The notes under the pieces are model-generated. The model made no database searches. It worked only from the letters and a program-made list of their open reading frames with translations, and was not told where the DNA came from. A program made the translations under genes and the position numbers. Source: Thiotrichaceae bacterium (GTDB taxonomy: Bacteria > Pseudomonadota > Gammaproteobacteria > Thiotrichales > Thiotrichaceae). Taken from it: a stretch of DNA of 42,073 bases. The stretch's first letter is position 1. Each line of letters opens with the position of its first letter. Shown here piece after piece: positions 27,587 to 34,664 of the stretch. The stretch lies in the NCBI GenBank assembly GCA_026991755.1, contig JALXAX010000165.1:1-42073 (forward strand), read 5' to 3'.

Positions 27587-28081
27587 ATGAACATTATTTC
27601 AAAAGGCTTGCTAACAGGTACTCTTGCATCAGCACTTACACTTACAGGTTGTGCAACAGGGCCAAATGGTGGGGGAGTGCCAGGTGGCGGTATTACGAAT
27701 GATCAGGCGAAGGTCATAGCAGGCACGGTGCTTGGTGGTGTCATTGGTCGTCAATTTGGTAAGGGTGATGGTCGAACTGTTGCTACTATCATTGGTGCAG
27801 TGATTGGTGGTTATGTGGGTACAATGATGAGCAACCAAAGCCGTCAACGTACGAACTATGCACTGGACAGAGCGCCAGACTACCAGCCAACCACATGGAC
27901 AGAACCACAAACTAATAACCGTTATACAGTAACCCCCACTAATACCTATAATGCACCTGTTAATGGTCAGCAAAGTCTATGTCGTGATTATACGATGGAT
28001 GCTTTTATCGACGGACGTATGCAACAAGTTAAGGGACGTGCTTGTAAAGATACAGCAGGCCAATGGGTAGCAGTGCAATAA
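27587..28081 (+). CDS. Glycine-zipper outer-membrane lipoprotein (17-kDa surface antigen type)
   Basis: 164 residues. Lipoprotein signal with lipobox LTGC (Cys22). After a Gly-rich linker comes a glycine-zipper pair of hydrophobic segments (about 47-85): VIAGTVLGGVIGRQFGKG and TIIGAVIGGYVGTMM, the RT821/17-kDa antigen signature. The C-terminal half (about 120-164) has RDYTMDAFIDGRMQQVKG and ends GQWVAV, with two cysteines that could pair. Such proteins sit in the outer membrane; function is poorly known. A good GGAG site precedes the ATG, and a strong terminator follows, so it is probably monocistronic. Confidence 0.88.
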   Translation: MNIISKGLLTGTLASALTLTGCATGPNGGGVPGGGITNDQAKVIAGTVLGGVIGRQFGKGDGRTVATIIGAVIGGYVGTMMSNQSRQRTNYALDRAPDYQPTTWTEPQTNNRYTVTPTNTYNAPVNGQQSLCRDYTMDAFIDGRMQQVKGRACKDTAGQWVAVQ

Positions 28082-28116
28082 TCTGTAATCTACTGAAAAT
28101 AATACTAATAATAAAA

Positions 28117-28142
28117 GGGGGCTGAAAAAGCCCCCGCTTTTC
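28117..28142 (+). terminator. Terminator after the glycine-zipper lipoprotein gene
   Basis: GGGGGCT, loop GAAAA, AGCCCCC, followed by GCTTTTCT. Strong GC stem with a short T-rich tail. Confidence 0.9.
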
Positions 28143-28159
28143 TAAATCCATACTACACT

Positions 28160-28428
28160 CTTGTACATCAACCTGCTTAAAATGACGGTGTCAGCGCTTT
28201 TGTGGGGCTTTGCATCAAGGCACAGTGCGCAGGCAATGGCAGCGTCCTTGTCAAGCACTGTAACGCAGAGGCAGAGTCTCACAAATGCGCCCGAAGGGAG
28301 CAACCCAAAGCGCTCAATACTGCGTTATGGGTCTTGCCAAGGGAACAACCATTGCCTGCAACCCAAGCCTTGTCTTGAACGCTTTGGATTGCTCTGTATC
28401 CATCAAACCTAAGTTGATGGAGTACTAG
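28160..28428 (+). repeat. Family 3 palindromic element, copy 2 (longer)
   Basis: About 265 bp. The right end (CATCAAACCTAAG to GGAGTACTAG) matches the ends of the element at 19640-19759; the left end (TACATCAACC) is more diverged. Internal arms pair over long distances: GCAGGCAATGG with CCATTGCCTGC, and AACGCAG with CTGCGTT. An 83-codon frame crosses it but is only a by-product. It occupies most of the 442-base gap 28082-28523. The remainder, 28429-28523, is AT-rich and contains GGTATACC just before the next start. Confidence 0.7.
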
Positions 28429-28523
28429 CTACTTGCCAATAGTGTGATGCTCATGTCATGATCATATGAAGAGCTGATAAGGCTTTATTTATCTAGTAGC
28501 AGAATAAGTGTGGTATACCATCA

Positions 28524-28823
28524 ATGAAAGCGAATAGCTCATCAATTCAAACATCTAAGCCTATTAATCCCAGTATTACTTTTACTAGACCTGTAAGAAG
28601 TAGGCCTTCCGTTACTAACAAATCACCAATAACCCTCAGAGAAGGCGAATGTCTTAGCTGGGCAGCAGTCGGCAAAACAGCCAATGAAATTGCTGCTGTT
28701 CTTAATATATCCGAGCATACGGTTCACTTTCATACCAAGAATGCTATTAAGAAATTGAATGCATCTAATAAGACTCATGCTGTTGTCATAGCGATTCTGG
28801 CTAAATACATTACAGTAAAGTAG
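28524..28823 (+). CDS. Small LuxR-type helix-turn-helix protein
   Basis: 99 residues. The C-terminal 65 residues form a complete GerE/LuxR HTH: ITLREGECLSWAAVGKTANE, then IAAVLNISEHTVHFHTKNAI and KKLNASNKTHAVVIAI. The N-terminal 33 residues are Ser/Pro/Thr-rich and probably disordered. No receiver or autoinducer domain is present, so it resembles stand-alone regulators of this class or a remnant of a longer regulator. The ATG has no clear ribosome site, so the start is uncertain. It lies among repeat elements and has no obvious operon partner. Confidence 0.8.
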   Translation: MKANSSSIQTSKPINPSITFTRPVRSRPSVTNKSPITLREGECLSWAAVGKTANEIAAVLNISEHTVHFHTKNAIKKLNASNKTHAVVIAILAKYITVK

Positions 28824-28860
28824 TTTTTGTTTAAAATATAACTAGAAAACTACTAGTTTT
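28819..28860 (+). terminator. Hairpin overlapping the end of the LuxR-type gene
   Basis: AGTAGTTTT (28819-28827, containing the stop codon) pairs perfectly with AAAACTACT (28846-28854), and AGTTTT follows. The loop is long (18 bases) and the stem AT-rich, so it is a moderate terminator candidate. Confidence 0.4.
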
Positions 28861-28897
28861 GGCAGGTATGTAAACTAATAAAAGCTGTTAAATTATC

Positions 28898-29013
28898 TTA
28901 AGAACCTTTGGTCACGAATCTAGTAGTTCAGAAACCGCTAGAAGATTATACAAAAGATACCGCTCAATTTTTTGTTACAAGATCTCGTGACTAGAGGCTC
29001 TACTCTTTCTTAA
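28898..29013. repeat. Weak inverted repeat of unknown kind
   Basis: TTAAGAA (28898-28904) and TTCTTAA (29007-29013) face each other, and GTCACGA (28911-28917) faces TCGTGAC (28985-28991), but the spacings on the two sides differ. It may be a decayed miniature element. No gene is visible in 28861-29051. Confidence 0.3.
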
Positions 29014-29055
29014 ATTCGATCAAGTTAGAAGCCTCACTTCTTTAAATACCTTTAA

Positions 29056-29213
29056 GCAACCTCTGAACAAGTCATTAGCGGTTTTCTCGACGCTGAAACT
29101 GCCTATTTTTTGCTTAAAATATCCCTAATAGAACGACTATTAGCTTCATTTGTAAGCAAAAACTGAACAATTTCATCTGTCGATAAATTCCGCCCGACTT
29201 ATTCAGAAGTTCC
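29056..29213. mobile_element. Family 2 (IS5-like) miniature element, copy 2
   Basis: 158 bp with inverted ends GCAACCTCTGAACAAGTC (left) and GGAACTTCTGAATAAGTC (read inward from the right); 15 of 18 positions agree. TTAA flanks both sides (29052-29055 and 29214-29217). The ends resemble the E. coli IS5 end as I remember it (GGAA...GAACAAGTC), and TTAA fits the YTAR target of that group. The right-hand TTAA contains the stop codon of the DsrC-like gene. No transposase is encoded. Confidence 0.75.
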
Positions 29214-29531
29214 TTAAACTACACTACCAAATGATTGGTCAATGCTTCCTGCGGGTGGTTGAATTCCCGCTATAACACAGCCTTGTGCTACAGGGCCACC
29301 TGGCAATAGTTGGTAAAGTTTCTTAAGCCCCCCATTATTGTGGAACTTTTCTTCCAAGGCATCCGTTAGCTCACGGCGATTAATAGAGTCGTTTTTACTA
29401 AAGTATTCTTGTAGCGCCTGGACCACTGACCAGTGATCCTTCTTCATGGTAATCCCCAGGTTTTCTGCCTTCTCTTCAGTTGCTTCAATACTCCAATTTT
29501 GAGGGGCGTTTGGGAAGTCATTCATATTCAT
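29214..29531 (-). CDS. DsrC/TusE-family protein lacking the C-terminal cysteine
   Basis: 105 residues. The family pattern is clear: KKDHWSVVQALQEYF (30-44), the GGLKKLYQLLPGGP segment (67-80) and a C-terminal arm with Cys85 in AQGCVIAG. In DsrC the arm ends GCV, with the second cysteine 11 residues after the first; here that position is Ser96 and the chain runs on nine more residues (IDQSFGSVV). DsrC carries sulfur for dissimilatory sulfite reductase, and TusE relays sulfur for tRNA thiolation. With one cysteine, and not the terminal one, this is neither canonical; a regulatory or modified relay role is possible. GGAGA precedes the ATG. The stop lies in the TTAA target of a miniature element. 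Confidence 0.82.
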   Translation of the reverse strand: MNMNDFPNAPQNWSIEATEEKAENLGITMKKDHWSVVQALQEYFSKNDSINRRELTDALEEKFHNNGGLKKLYQLLPGGPVAQGCVIAGIQPPAGSIDQSFGSVV

Positions 29532-29628
29532 AGCTAGTCTCCATTTATGATGTAAGTCAGGTTTGACTTAAGGAAACTATGAACAAGTCTAATTATTTAC
29601 TGGCAAGAATTTAACTAGACTTGATTAA

Positions 29629-29859
29629 ACCTAGAATCCTGTTACTGCTCTAAGTTATTGCTAAGTATCTGATAAAAAGTAAATAACAATACCAATCTTC
29701 ACTCTTAGAATGAAGGCGCTACACCATATAGAGCAACCCTCACAGACTGACTGGCTATGTAAAAAAACTCATTAAGGATCAACCATTAACTCCTTTTTTC
29801 ACTACGTCACTCAGCCTGTGAGAATTACTCTATAAGCCGTCTAACTGAGGATTCTAGGT
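29629..29859 (+). mobile_element. Family 1 miniature inverted-repeat element, copy B
   Basis: 231 bp. Perfect inverted ends ACCTAGAATCCT and AGGATTCTAGGT, flanked by direct TAA on both sides (29626-29628, 29860-29862). Inner stem CTCACAG (29739-29745) pairs with CTGTGAG (29816-29822); TATAGAG pairs with CTCTATA. The central core ACTCATTAAGGATCAACCAT is shared with copies A and C. Same orientation as copies C and D. It lies in the 515-base gap 29532-30046, of which the right part holds a promoter. Confidence 0.9.
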
Positions 29860-29941
29860 TAAAGTCTCCTTAATAAAGATAGGACAGTACAAAGGATTTG
29901 CTCGATTCACCTAGCAAGCATGAGGGTTTATCGTAGTTACT

Positions 29942-29970
29942 TTGGATATTGTGAGCGTAGATAGTATGAT
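29942..29970 (+). promoter_or_regulatory. Candidate sigma-70 promoter for the ABC importer operon
   Basis: TTGGAT (29942-29947), 17-base spacer, TATGAT (29965-29970), about 76 bases before the substrate-binding protein start. It lies just downstream of the family 1 element. Confidence 0.5.
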
Positions 29971-30046
29971 GGGAAAATAAACTAAAATAAGTGATACAAC
30001 ATATGCAAATAATAATGGCTTGTTGTCATAATAATAGGATACTTGG

Positions 30047-32278
30047 ATGTTAAAAACGGCTAAGTATTCTTTATCATTTTTACTATTATCGTCTTTACTG
30101 CTCTTTGCAGAAAATGTGAGTGCAGGTGTGTGGAATAGCCCTCATTCTGCTTCTAAGGTAGAAGATGATGTTTTATTCTCCTCCTTCTCTGCACCACCTA
30201 AACATTTAGATCCGGTTATTTCGTACAGCTCAAATGAGTGGGCTATTATCAGCCAAGTGTATGAACCTCCTTTGCAATATCATTATCTGAAACGTCCGTA
30301 CGAGCTTGAGGCTTTAACACTAACTGCGATGCCAGGCGTGCGCTATCTAGACGAGCAAAATAATGAAGTAGATAAGGATGCGATGAATGTTGCTTATTCA
30401 GAGTACACCCTTAATTTGCGAGATGATATTCGCTATCAACCGCACCCTGCTTTTGTGACTAATGCAAACGGAGGATTAGAATACGGAGAGCTGTCTGAAA
30501 ATGAATTACAAGACATCAATACTCTTGATGATTTTAAGAAAACCAGTTTTCGGGGCTTGAATGCAGAAGACTACGCCTATGCGATTAAGCGTATGGCGGT
30601 TAGACAGAATCACTCTCCCATTTTGGGTACGATGGAAGAGTATATTGTTGGACTTAGTGAATTTTCCAAAAAGATATCTGAAGTTGCAAAGCAACAAAAA
30701 GAAAGTAAGCAATTACTTGATCTGCGTAACTATCAAATATCAGGCGTAAAAGTGGTTGACCCCCATACGCTGACCATCAAAATTAAAGGGCGTTATCCTC
30801 AGTTTCTCTATTGGTTAACGATGAACTTTTTCGCGCCTATCCCTTGGGAAGTGGACTTGTTTTATCAACAGCCAGGGTTAATTAAAAAGAACTTAAACCT
30901 CAATTGGTTTCCTGTGGGTACAGGGCCTTACACGTTAGTGGAAAATAATCCCAATAAACAAATGCGTTTAGTGGCGAACCCTAATTACCATGATGAGCGT
31001 TATCCATCGTTGTCTGAAGAGCAAGCTAAAGCAACATCAATTCCGAGCGAGGTACTTCAAGATGCGGGTAAAAAACTACCCTTTGTAAAAGAAGTGATCT
31101 ATTCGCTAGAGAAAGAAACGATTCCCTTATGGAATAAGTTTTTACAAGGCTATTACGATGCTTCTGGCGTTAGCTCCGAAGCCTTTGATCAAGCGGTGCA
31201 AGTTTCGGCTGCGGGTGATATGGGCTTAAGCGAGGAGATGAAAGCAAAAGGCATTCAGCTACGGGGTTCAGTCCAGCCAACCGTTTACTATATGGCGTTT
31301 AATATGGTTGATCCTGTTGTAGGCGGCTACTCGGAGTCGGCCAAAAAACTACGCCAAGCGATTAGCATTGCGATTAATGAAGAAGAATATATTTCCATTT
31401 TTAGAAACGAACGTGGTATAGCAGCACAAGGCCCCCTTCCTCCAGGAATCTTCGGTTACTTAGAAGGTGAAAAAGGTACGAACCCCGTTGTTTATGAATG
31501 GAAAGACGGCAAAAATCAACGAAAACCTATTGAGGTTGCCAAGCAGTTATTAGCTGAAGCGGGCTATCCTAATGGTATCTCCAAAGAAACGGGTAAGCCA
31601 TTAGCGCTCTATTACGACTCAGCAGCTAGTGGCCCTGATAATCGTGCTGAAATGGATTGGAGACGTAAGCAGTTCGACAAAATAGGGGTTCAATTGGTGA
31701 TCCGAGCAACTGATTACAATCGCTTTCAAGATAAAGTGCGTAAAGGTAAAACCCAGCTATTTTCATGGGGCTGGAATGCGGATTATCCTGACCCTGAAAA
31801 CTTCTTATTCTTATTGTATGGCGGTAATGCGGCAGTCACTACTAACGGAAGTGGTATTAATAGCTCTAATTACAATAACCCAGAGTTTAATCGCTTGTTT
31901 GAAGAAATAAAGACGATGGAAAATACGCCTGTCAGAGCAGAAAAAATTAAGCAGATGATAGCAATAGTCAGAGAAGATGCGCCGTGGGTATGGGGCTTTC
32001 ATCCAAAGTCTTTATCGCTATTTCATAAGTGGTACAAAAACGTCTGGCCTAATGAAATGTCTAGAGGCACATTAAAATTCAAACGTGTTGATGGCGCACT
32101 GCGGGCACAGCAACAGCAAGCATGGAATCAGCCAGTTATTTGGCCTTTAGTGTTATTTATAGTGTTTATTTTATTGATGATCTACCCATTGTATCGCGCC
32201 TATCAAGCACGACAAACAGCGGTTATTGGCGATGGCTCGGCTAGTGTTAATAGCCTTAATGAAAAAGGAGGGCGATAA
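30047..32278 (+). CDS. Peptide-type ABC importer substrate-binding protein with C-terminal membrane anchor
   Basis: 743 residues, longer than the 500-600 usual for SBP family 5. A signal peptide (about 1-27, ending NVSAG) leads to the binding fold: LDPVISYSSNEWAIISQVYE (about 57-76), WFPVGTGPYTLVENNPNKQM (about 287-306), KLRQAISIAINEEEYI, LAEAGYPNG and WGWNADYPDPENFL. Unusually, a hydrophobic helix follows near the C terminus (WPLVLFIVFILLMIYPLY, about 700-717), so the protein should be anchored in the inner membrane rather than free. Ligand is probably a peptide or related compound. First gene of a four-gene operon; the permease starts 2 bases after its stop. Confidence 0.9.
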   Translation: MLKTAKYSLSFLLLSSLLLFAENVSAGVWNSPHSASKVEDDVLFSSFSAPPKHLDPVISYSSNEWAIISQVYEPPLQYHYLKRPYELEALTLTAMPGVRYLDEQNNEVDKDAMNVAYSEYTLNLRDDIRYQPHPAFVTNANGGLEYGELSENELQDINTLDDFKKTSFRGLNAEDYAYAIKRMAVRQNHSPILGTMEEYIVGLSEFSKKISEVAKQQKESKQLLDLRNYQISGVKVVDPHTLTIKIKGRYPQFLYWLTMNFFAPIPWEVDLFYQQPGLIKKNLNLNWFPVGTGPYTLVENNPNKQMRLVANPNYHDERYPSLSEEQAKATSIPSEVLQDAGKKLPFVKEVIYSLEKETIPLWNKFLQGYYDASGVSSEAFDQAVQVSAAGDMGLSEEMKAKGIQLRGSVQPTVYYMAFNMVDPVVGGYSESAKKLRQAISIAINEEEYISIFRNERGIAAQGPLPPGIFGYLEGEKGTNPVVYEWKDGKNQRKPIEVAKQLLAEAGYPNGISKETGKPLALYYDSAASGPDNRAEMDWRRKQFDKIGVQLVIRATDYNRFQDKVRKGKTQLFSWGWNADYPDPENFLFLLYGGNAAVTTNGSGINSSNYNNPEFNRLFEEIKTMENTPVRAEKIKQMIAIVREDAPWVWGFHPKSLSLFHKWYKNVWPNEMSRGTLKFKRVDGALRAQQQQAWNQPVIWPLVLFIVFILLMIYPLYRAYQARQTAVIGDGSASVNSLNEKGGR

Positions 32279-32280
32279 AT

Positions 32281-33258
32281 ATGTTTGCTTATATTATTAG
32301 ACGCATTTTATACGCGATTCCTATTCTGATTGGTGTCAATCTGATTACCTTCGTGTTGTTCTTTATGGTCAATACGCCTGATGATATGGCGCGTGCGCAA
32401 CTAGGGGCAAAGCAAGTCACGCCAGAGTTAATTCAGTCGTGGAAAGAAGAACATGGTTACGATAAACCAATGTTTGTTAATGCTAAGGCGGAGGGCGTGG
32501 ATAAGCTTACCGATACGCTATTTGTACAAGAGTCGCTAAAGTTATTCGTATTCGATTTTGGTTTTTCTGATGCAGGGCGAGATATTGGTAATGATATCAA
32601 GCAGCGCATGTGGCCTAGCTTAGAACTAGCTTTACCAACTTTTATTATTGCACTTATTACTAATATTTCATTAGCGCTATTGCTTGTGCTATTTCGTGGT
32701 TCAGCACTGGACACCAGTATGATGATAGTCGCTGTTATGATCATGTCTATTTCGGGGCTGTTCTATATTATCGCGGGGCAAGTTGTATTTAGTAAGATTT
32801 GGCACTGGGTTCCTATTTCGGGTTTCGAGTCAGGCTGGGGTGGCTTTAAGTTTATTATCTTGCCCGTATTGATCGGTGTGTTTGGGGGAATTGGCTCTGG
32901 TGTGCGATGGTATCGGAGTATTTTTCTTGAGCAAATTAATCAAGATTACGTGCGTACCGCACGAGCCAAAGGCTTGTCAGAACTAAAGGTATTGTTTGGT
33001 CATGTACTAAGAAACGGTATGTTGCCTATCTTGACTGGGGTTGTGGTAGTTATCCCCACCTTGTTTATGGGTAGCTTGATCATGGAATCCTTCTTTGGTA
33101 TTCCTGGTCTTGGTAGCTATACGATAGACGCGATTAACTCACAAGATTTTGCGATTGTTAAAGCGATGGTTTTTCTGGGAGCGGTGCTGTATATCATCGG
33201 TCTAATTCTTACTGATATATCCTATACGCTGTTTGACCCAAGGGTGAAGCTATCATGA
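32281..33258 (+). CDS. ABC importer permease, OppB/DppB type
   Basis: 325 residues, six membrane helices. The N terminus MFAYIIRRILYAIPILIGVN is typical of OppB-like permeases. The cytoplasmic EAA loop, which contacts the ATPase, is DYVRTARAKGLSELKVLFGH (about 222-241), followed by LRNGMLPILTG and the ESFFGIPGLGSYTIDAI region. It starts 2 bases after the binding-protein gene and overlaps the next permease by four bases (ATGA), so the operon is tightly coupled. Confidence 0.92.
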   Translation: MFAYIIRRILYAIPILIGVNLITFVLFFMVNTPDDMARAQLGAKQVTPELIQSWKEEHGYDKPMFVNAKAEGVDKLTDTLFVQESLKLFVFDFGFSDAGRDIGNDIKQRMWPSLELALPTFIIALITNISLALLLVLFRGSALDTSMMIVAVMIMSISGLFYIIAGQVVFSKIWHWVPISGFESGWGGFKFIILPVLIGVFGGIGSGVRWYRSIFLEQINQDYVRTARAKGLSELKVLFGHVLRNGMLPILTGVVVVIPTLFMGSLIMESFFGIPGLGSYTIDAINSQDFAIVKAMVFLGAVLYIIGLILTDISYTLFDPRVKLS

Positions 33259-34664
33259 TGATTTCACTGTTATGGACAGACGTAATGGTCTGGATTTTAG
33301 TGCTTGCATTGATCGCATGGGGCTGGGTTATTTCGCATTCGCCACAAGTTAGAAAACAATGGCATATGATTTTTCAATCTAATATAGCGATAAGTTGCGC
33401 GGTAATTTTGTTGTTTTATTTGTTCTTTGCTTTGATGGATTCCGTGCACATGCGTTTTGAGGTTGAGACAACTGAAGGCAGTGAGAAAGCAGCCGAAGTG
33501 CAATACCAGGCAGATATGGTCAGTCTGCTCGATCAGTTTTTTAAACATAGTATTGAAAATACTGAGCGTACTTATTCTTCGCCCTTTGCAACTGAGGAAT
33601 ACACCAAGTCGATAGTGGTGGACGATAGTGGTGTATCAAAACAAGAATACTTGCCGTTAAAACATGCAGGTATTGATTTGGACAAGGGTGAAAGTAGCCA
33701 AAGTGATATTCTAGGAAAATCTCTATTTGCATTGCTGGTTGGCTTATTGATCAGTGATCTGTTGATCGCGTTACACATATTCTGGCGAAGTAGAGTAAGC
33801 CGTATCAGCTTTATGGAGCAAATCCAGCAGGTTATCCAAGGCAAAACTCAGCTACCATGGCGTACAGCCTATTTTACCTTCGCGGTACTTATTGTGCTGT
33901 TTACATGGTTGTATTACCTGAGCTTTTCTTATCATGTATTAGGCACAGATAAGGTTGGCGGGGATGTGCTTTATCACAGCCTGAAAAGCATCAGAACAGG
34001 CGTACTTATTGGTATTTTGACGACTTTAGTCATGCTACCTGTTGCTGTGTTCTTAGGTATTAGCGCGGGTTTATTTGGGGGTTGGATTGATGACGTTATC
34101 CAGTATCTCTACACCACACTAAACTCCATCCCCGGTGTGTTATTAATCGCTGCGGGTGTACTGGTGATGCAAGTTACGATGGATAACAACCCGCAATGGT
34201 TTGAAACAACGGTTGAGCGCTCGGATTTACGTTTGATGTTCTTGATTATTATCCTCGGCATCACCAGCTGGACAGGGCTGTGCCGTTTGCTTAGAGCTGA
34301 AACGTTAAAAATATCACAGGTAGAATTTGTTACCGCAGCCAAGGCATTTGGAGTCAGTAAAATGGCTATTATTCGTCGCCATATTATGCCGAACTTAATG
34401 CATATCATTTTGATTTCTGTCGTGCTGGATTTCAGTGGGTTAGTGCTAGCTGAAGCTGTGCTGTCATATGTCGGGGTGGGGGTAGACCCAACCATGCATA
34501 GCTGGGGTAACATGATCAATCAGGCAAGGTTAGAAATGGCGCGTGAGCCGATGGTGTGGTGGTCGCTGTTTTCTGCGTTTATCTTTATGTTTGTGTTAGT
34601 GCTAGCGGCTAACTTGTTTTCTGATCGCATTCAAACCGTTCTAGATCCCAGGAATAACTCATGA
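33255..34664 (+). CDS. ABC importer permease, OppC/DppC type, with long N-terminal extension
   Basis: 469 residues, against about 300 for typical OppC. Residues 1-200 contain extra membrane helices (about 8-27, 44-63, 155-175) and a polar segment of about 85 residues between them. The transport core begins with FTWLYYLSFSYHVLGTDKVG (about 215-235), the usual LGTDxxGRD-like entry, then LYTTLNSIPGVLLIAAGVLV and the EAA loop VTAAKAFGVSKMAIIRRHIM, with VLSYVGVGVDPTMHSWGNMI near the end. Overlaps of 4 bases at both ends couple it to its neighbours. Role of the extension is unknown; it may meet the anchored binding protein. Confidence 0.9.
   Translation: MMISLLWTDVMVWILVLALIAWGWVISHSPQVRKQWHMIFQSNIAISCAVILLFYLFFALMDSVHMRFEVETTEGSEKAAEVQYQADMVSLLDQFFKHSIENTERTYSSPFATEEYTKSIVVDDSGVSKQEYLPLKHAGIDLDKGESSQSDILGKSLFALLVGLLISDLLIALHIFWRSRVSRISFMEQIQQVIQGKTQLPWRTAYFTFAVLIVLFTWLYYLSFSYHVLGTDKVGGDVLYHSLKSIRTGVLIGILTTLVMLPVAVFLGISAGLFGGWIDDVIQYLYTTLNSIPGVLLIAAGVLVMQVTMDNNPQWFETTVERSDLRLMFLIIILGITSWTGLCRLLRAETLKISQVEFVTAAKAFGVSKMAIIRRHIMPNLMHIILISVVLDFSGLVLAEAVLSYVGVGVDPTMHSWGNMINQARLEMAREPMVWWSLFSAFIFMFVLVLAANLFSDRIQTVLDPRNNS

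Noticed and set aside
28161-28412. An 83-codon open frame after the glycine-zipper lipoprotein gene
   Set aside because: It lies almost wholly inside the family 3 palindromic element, has low-complexity content and no ribosome site.
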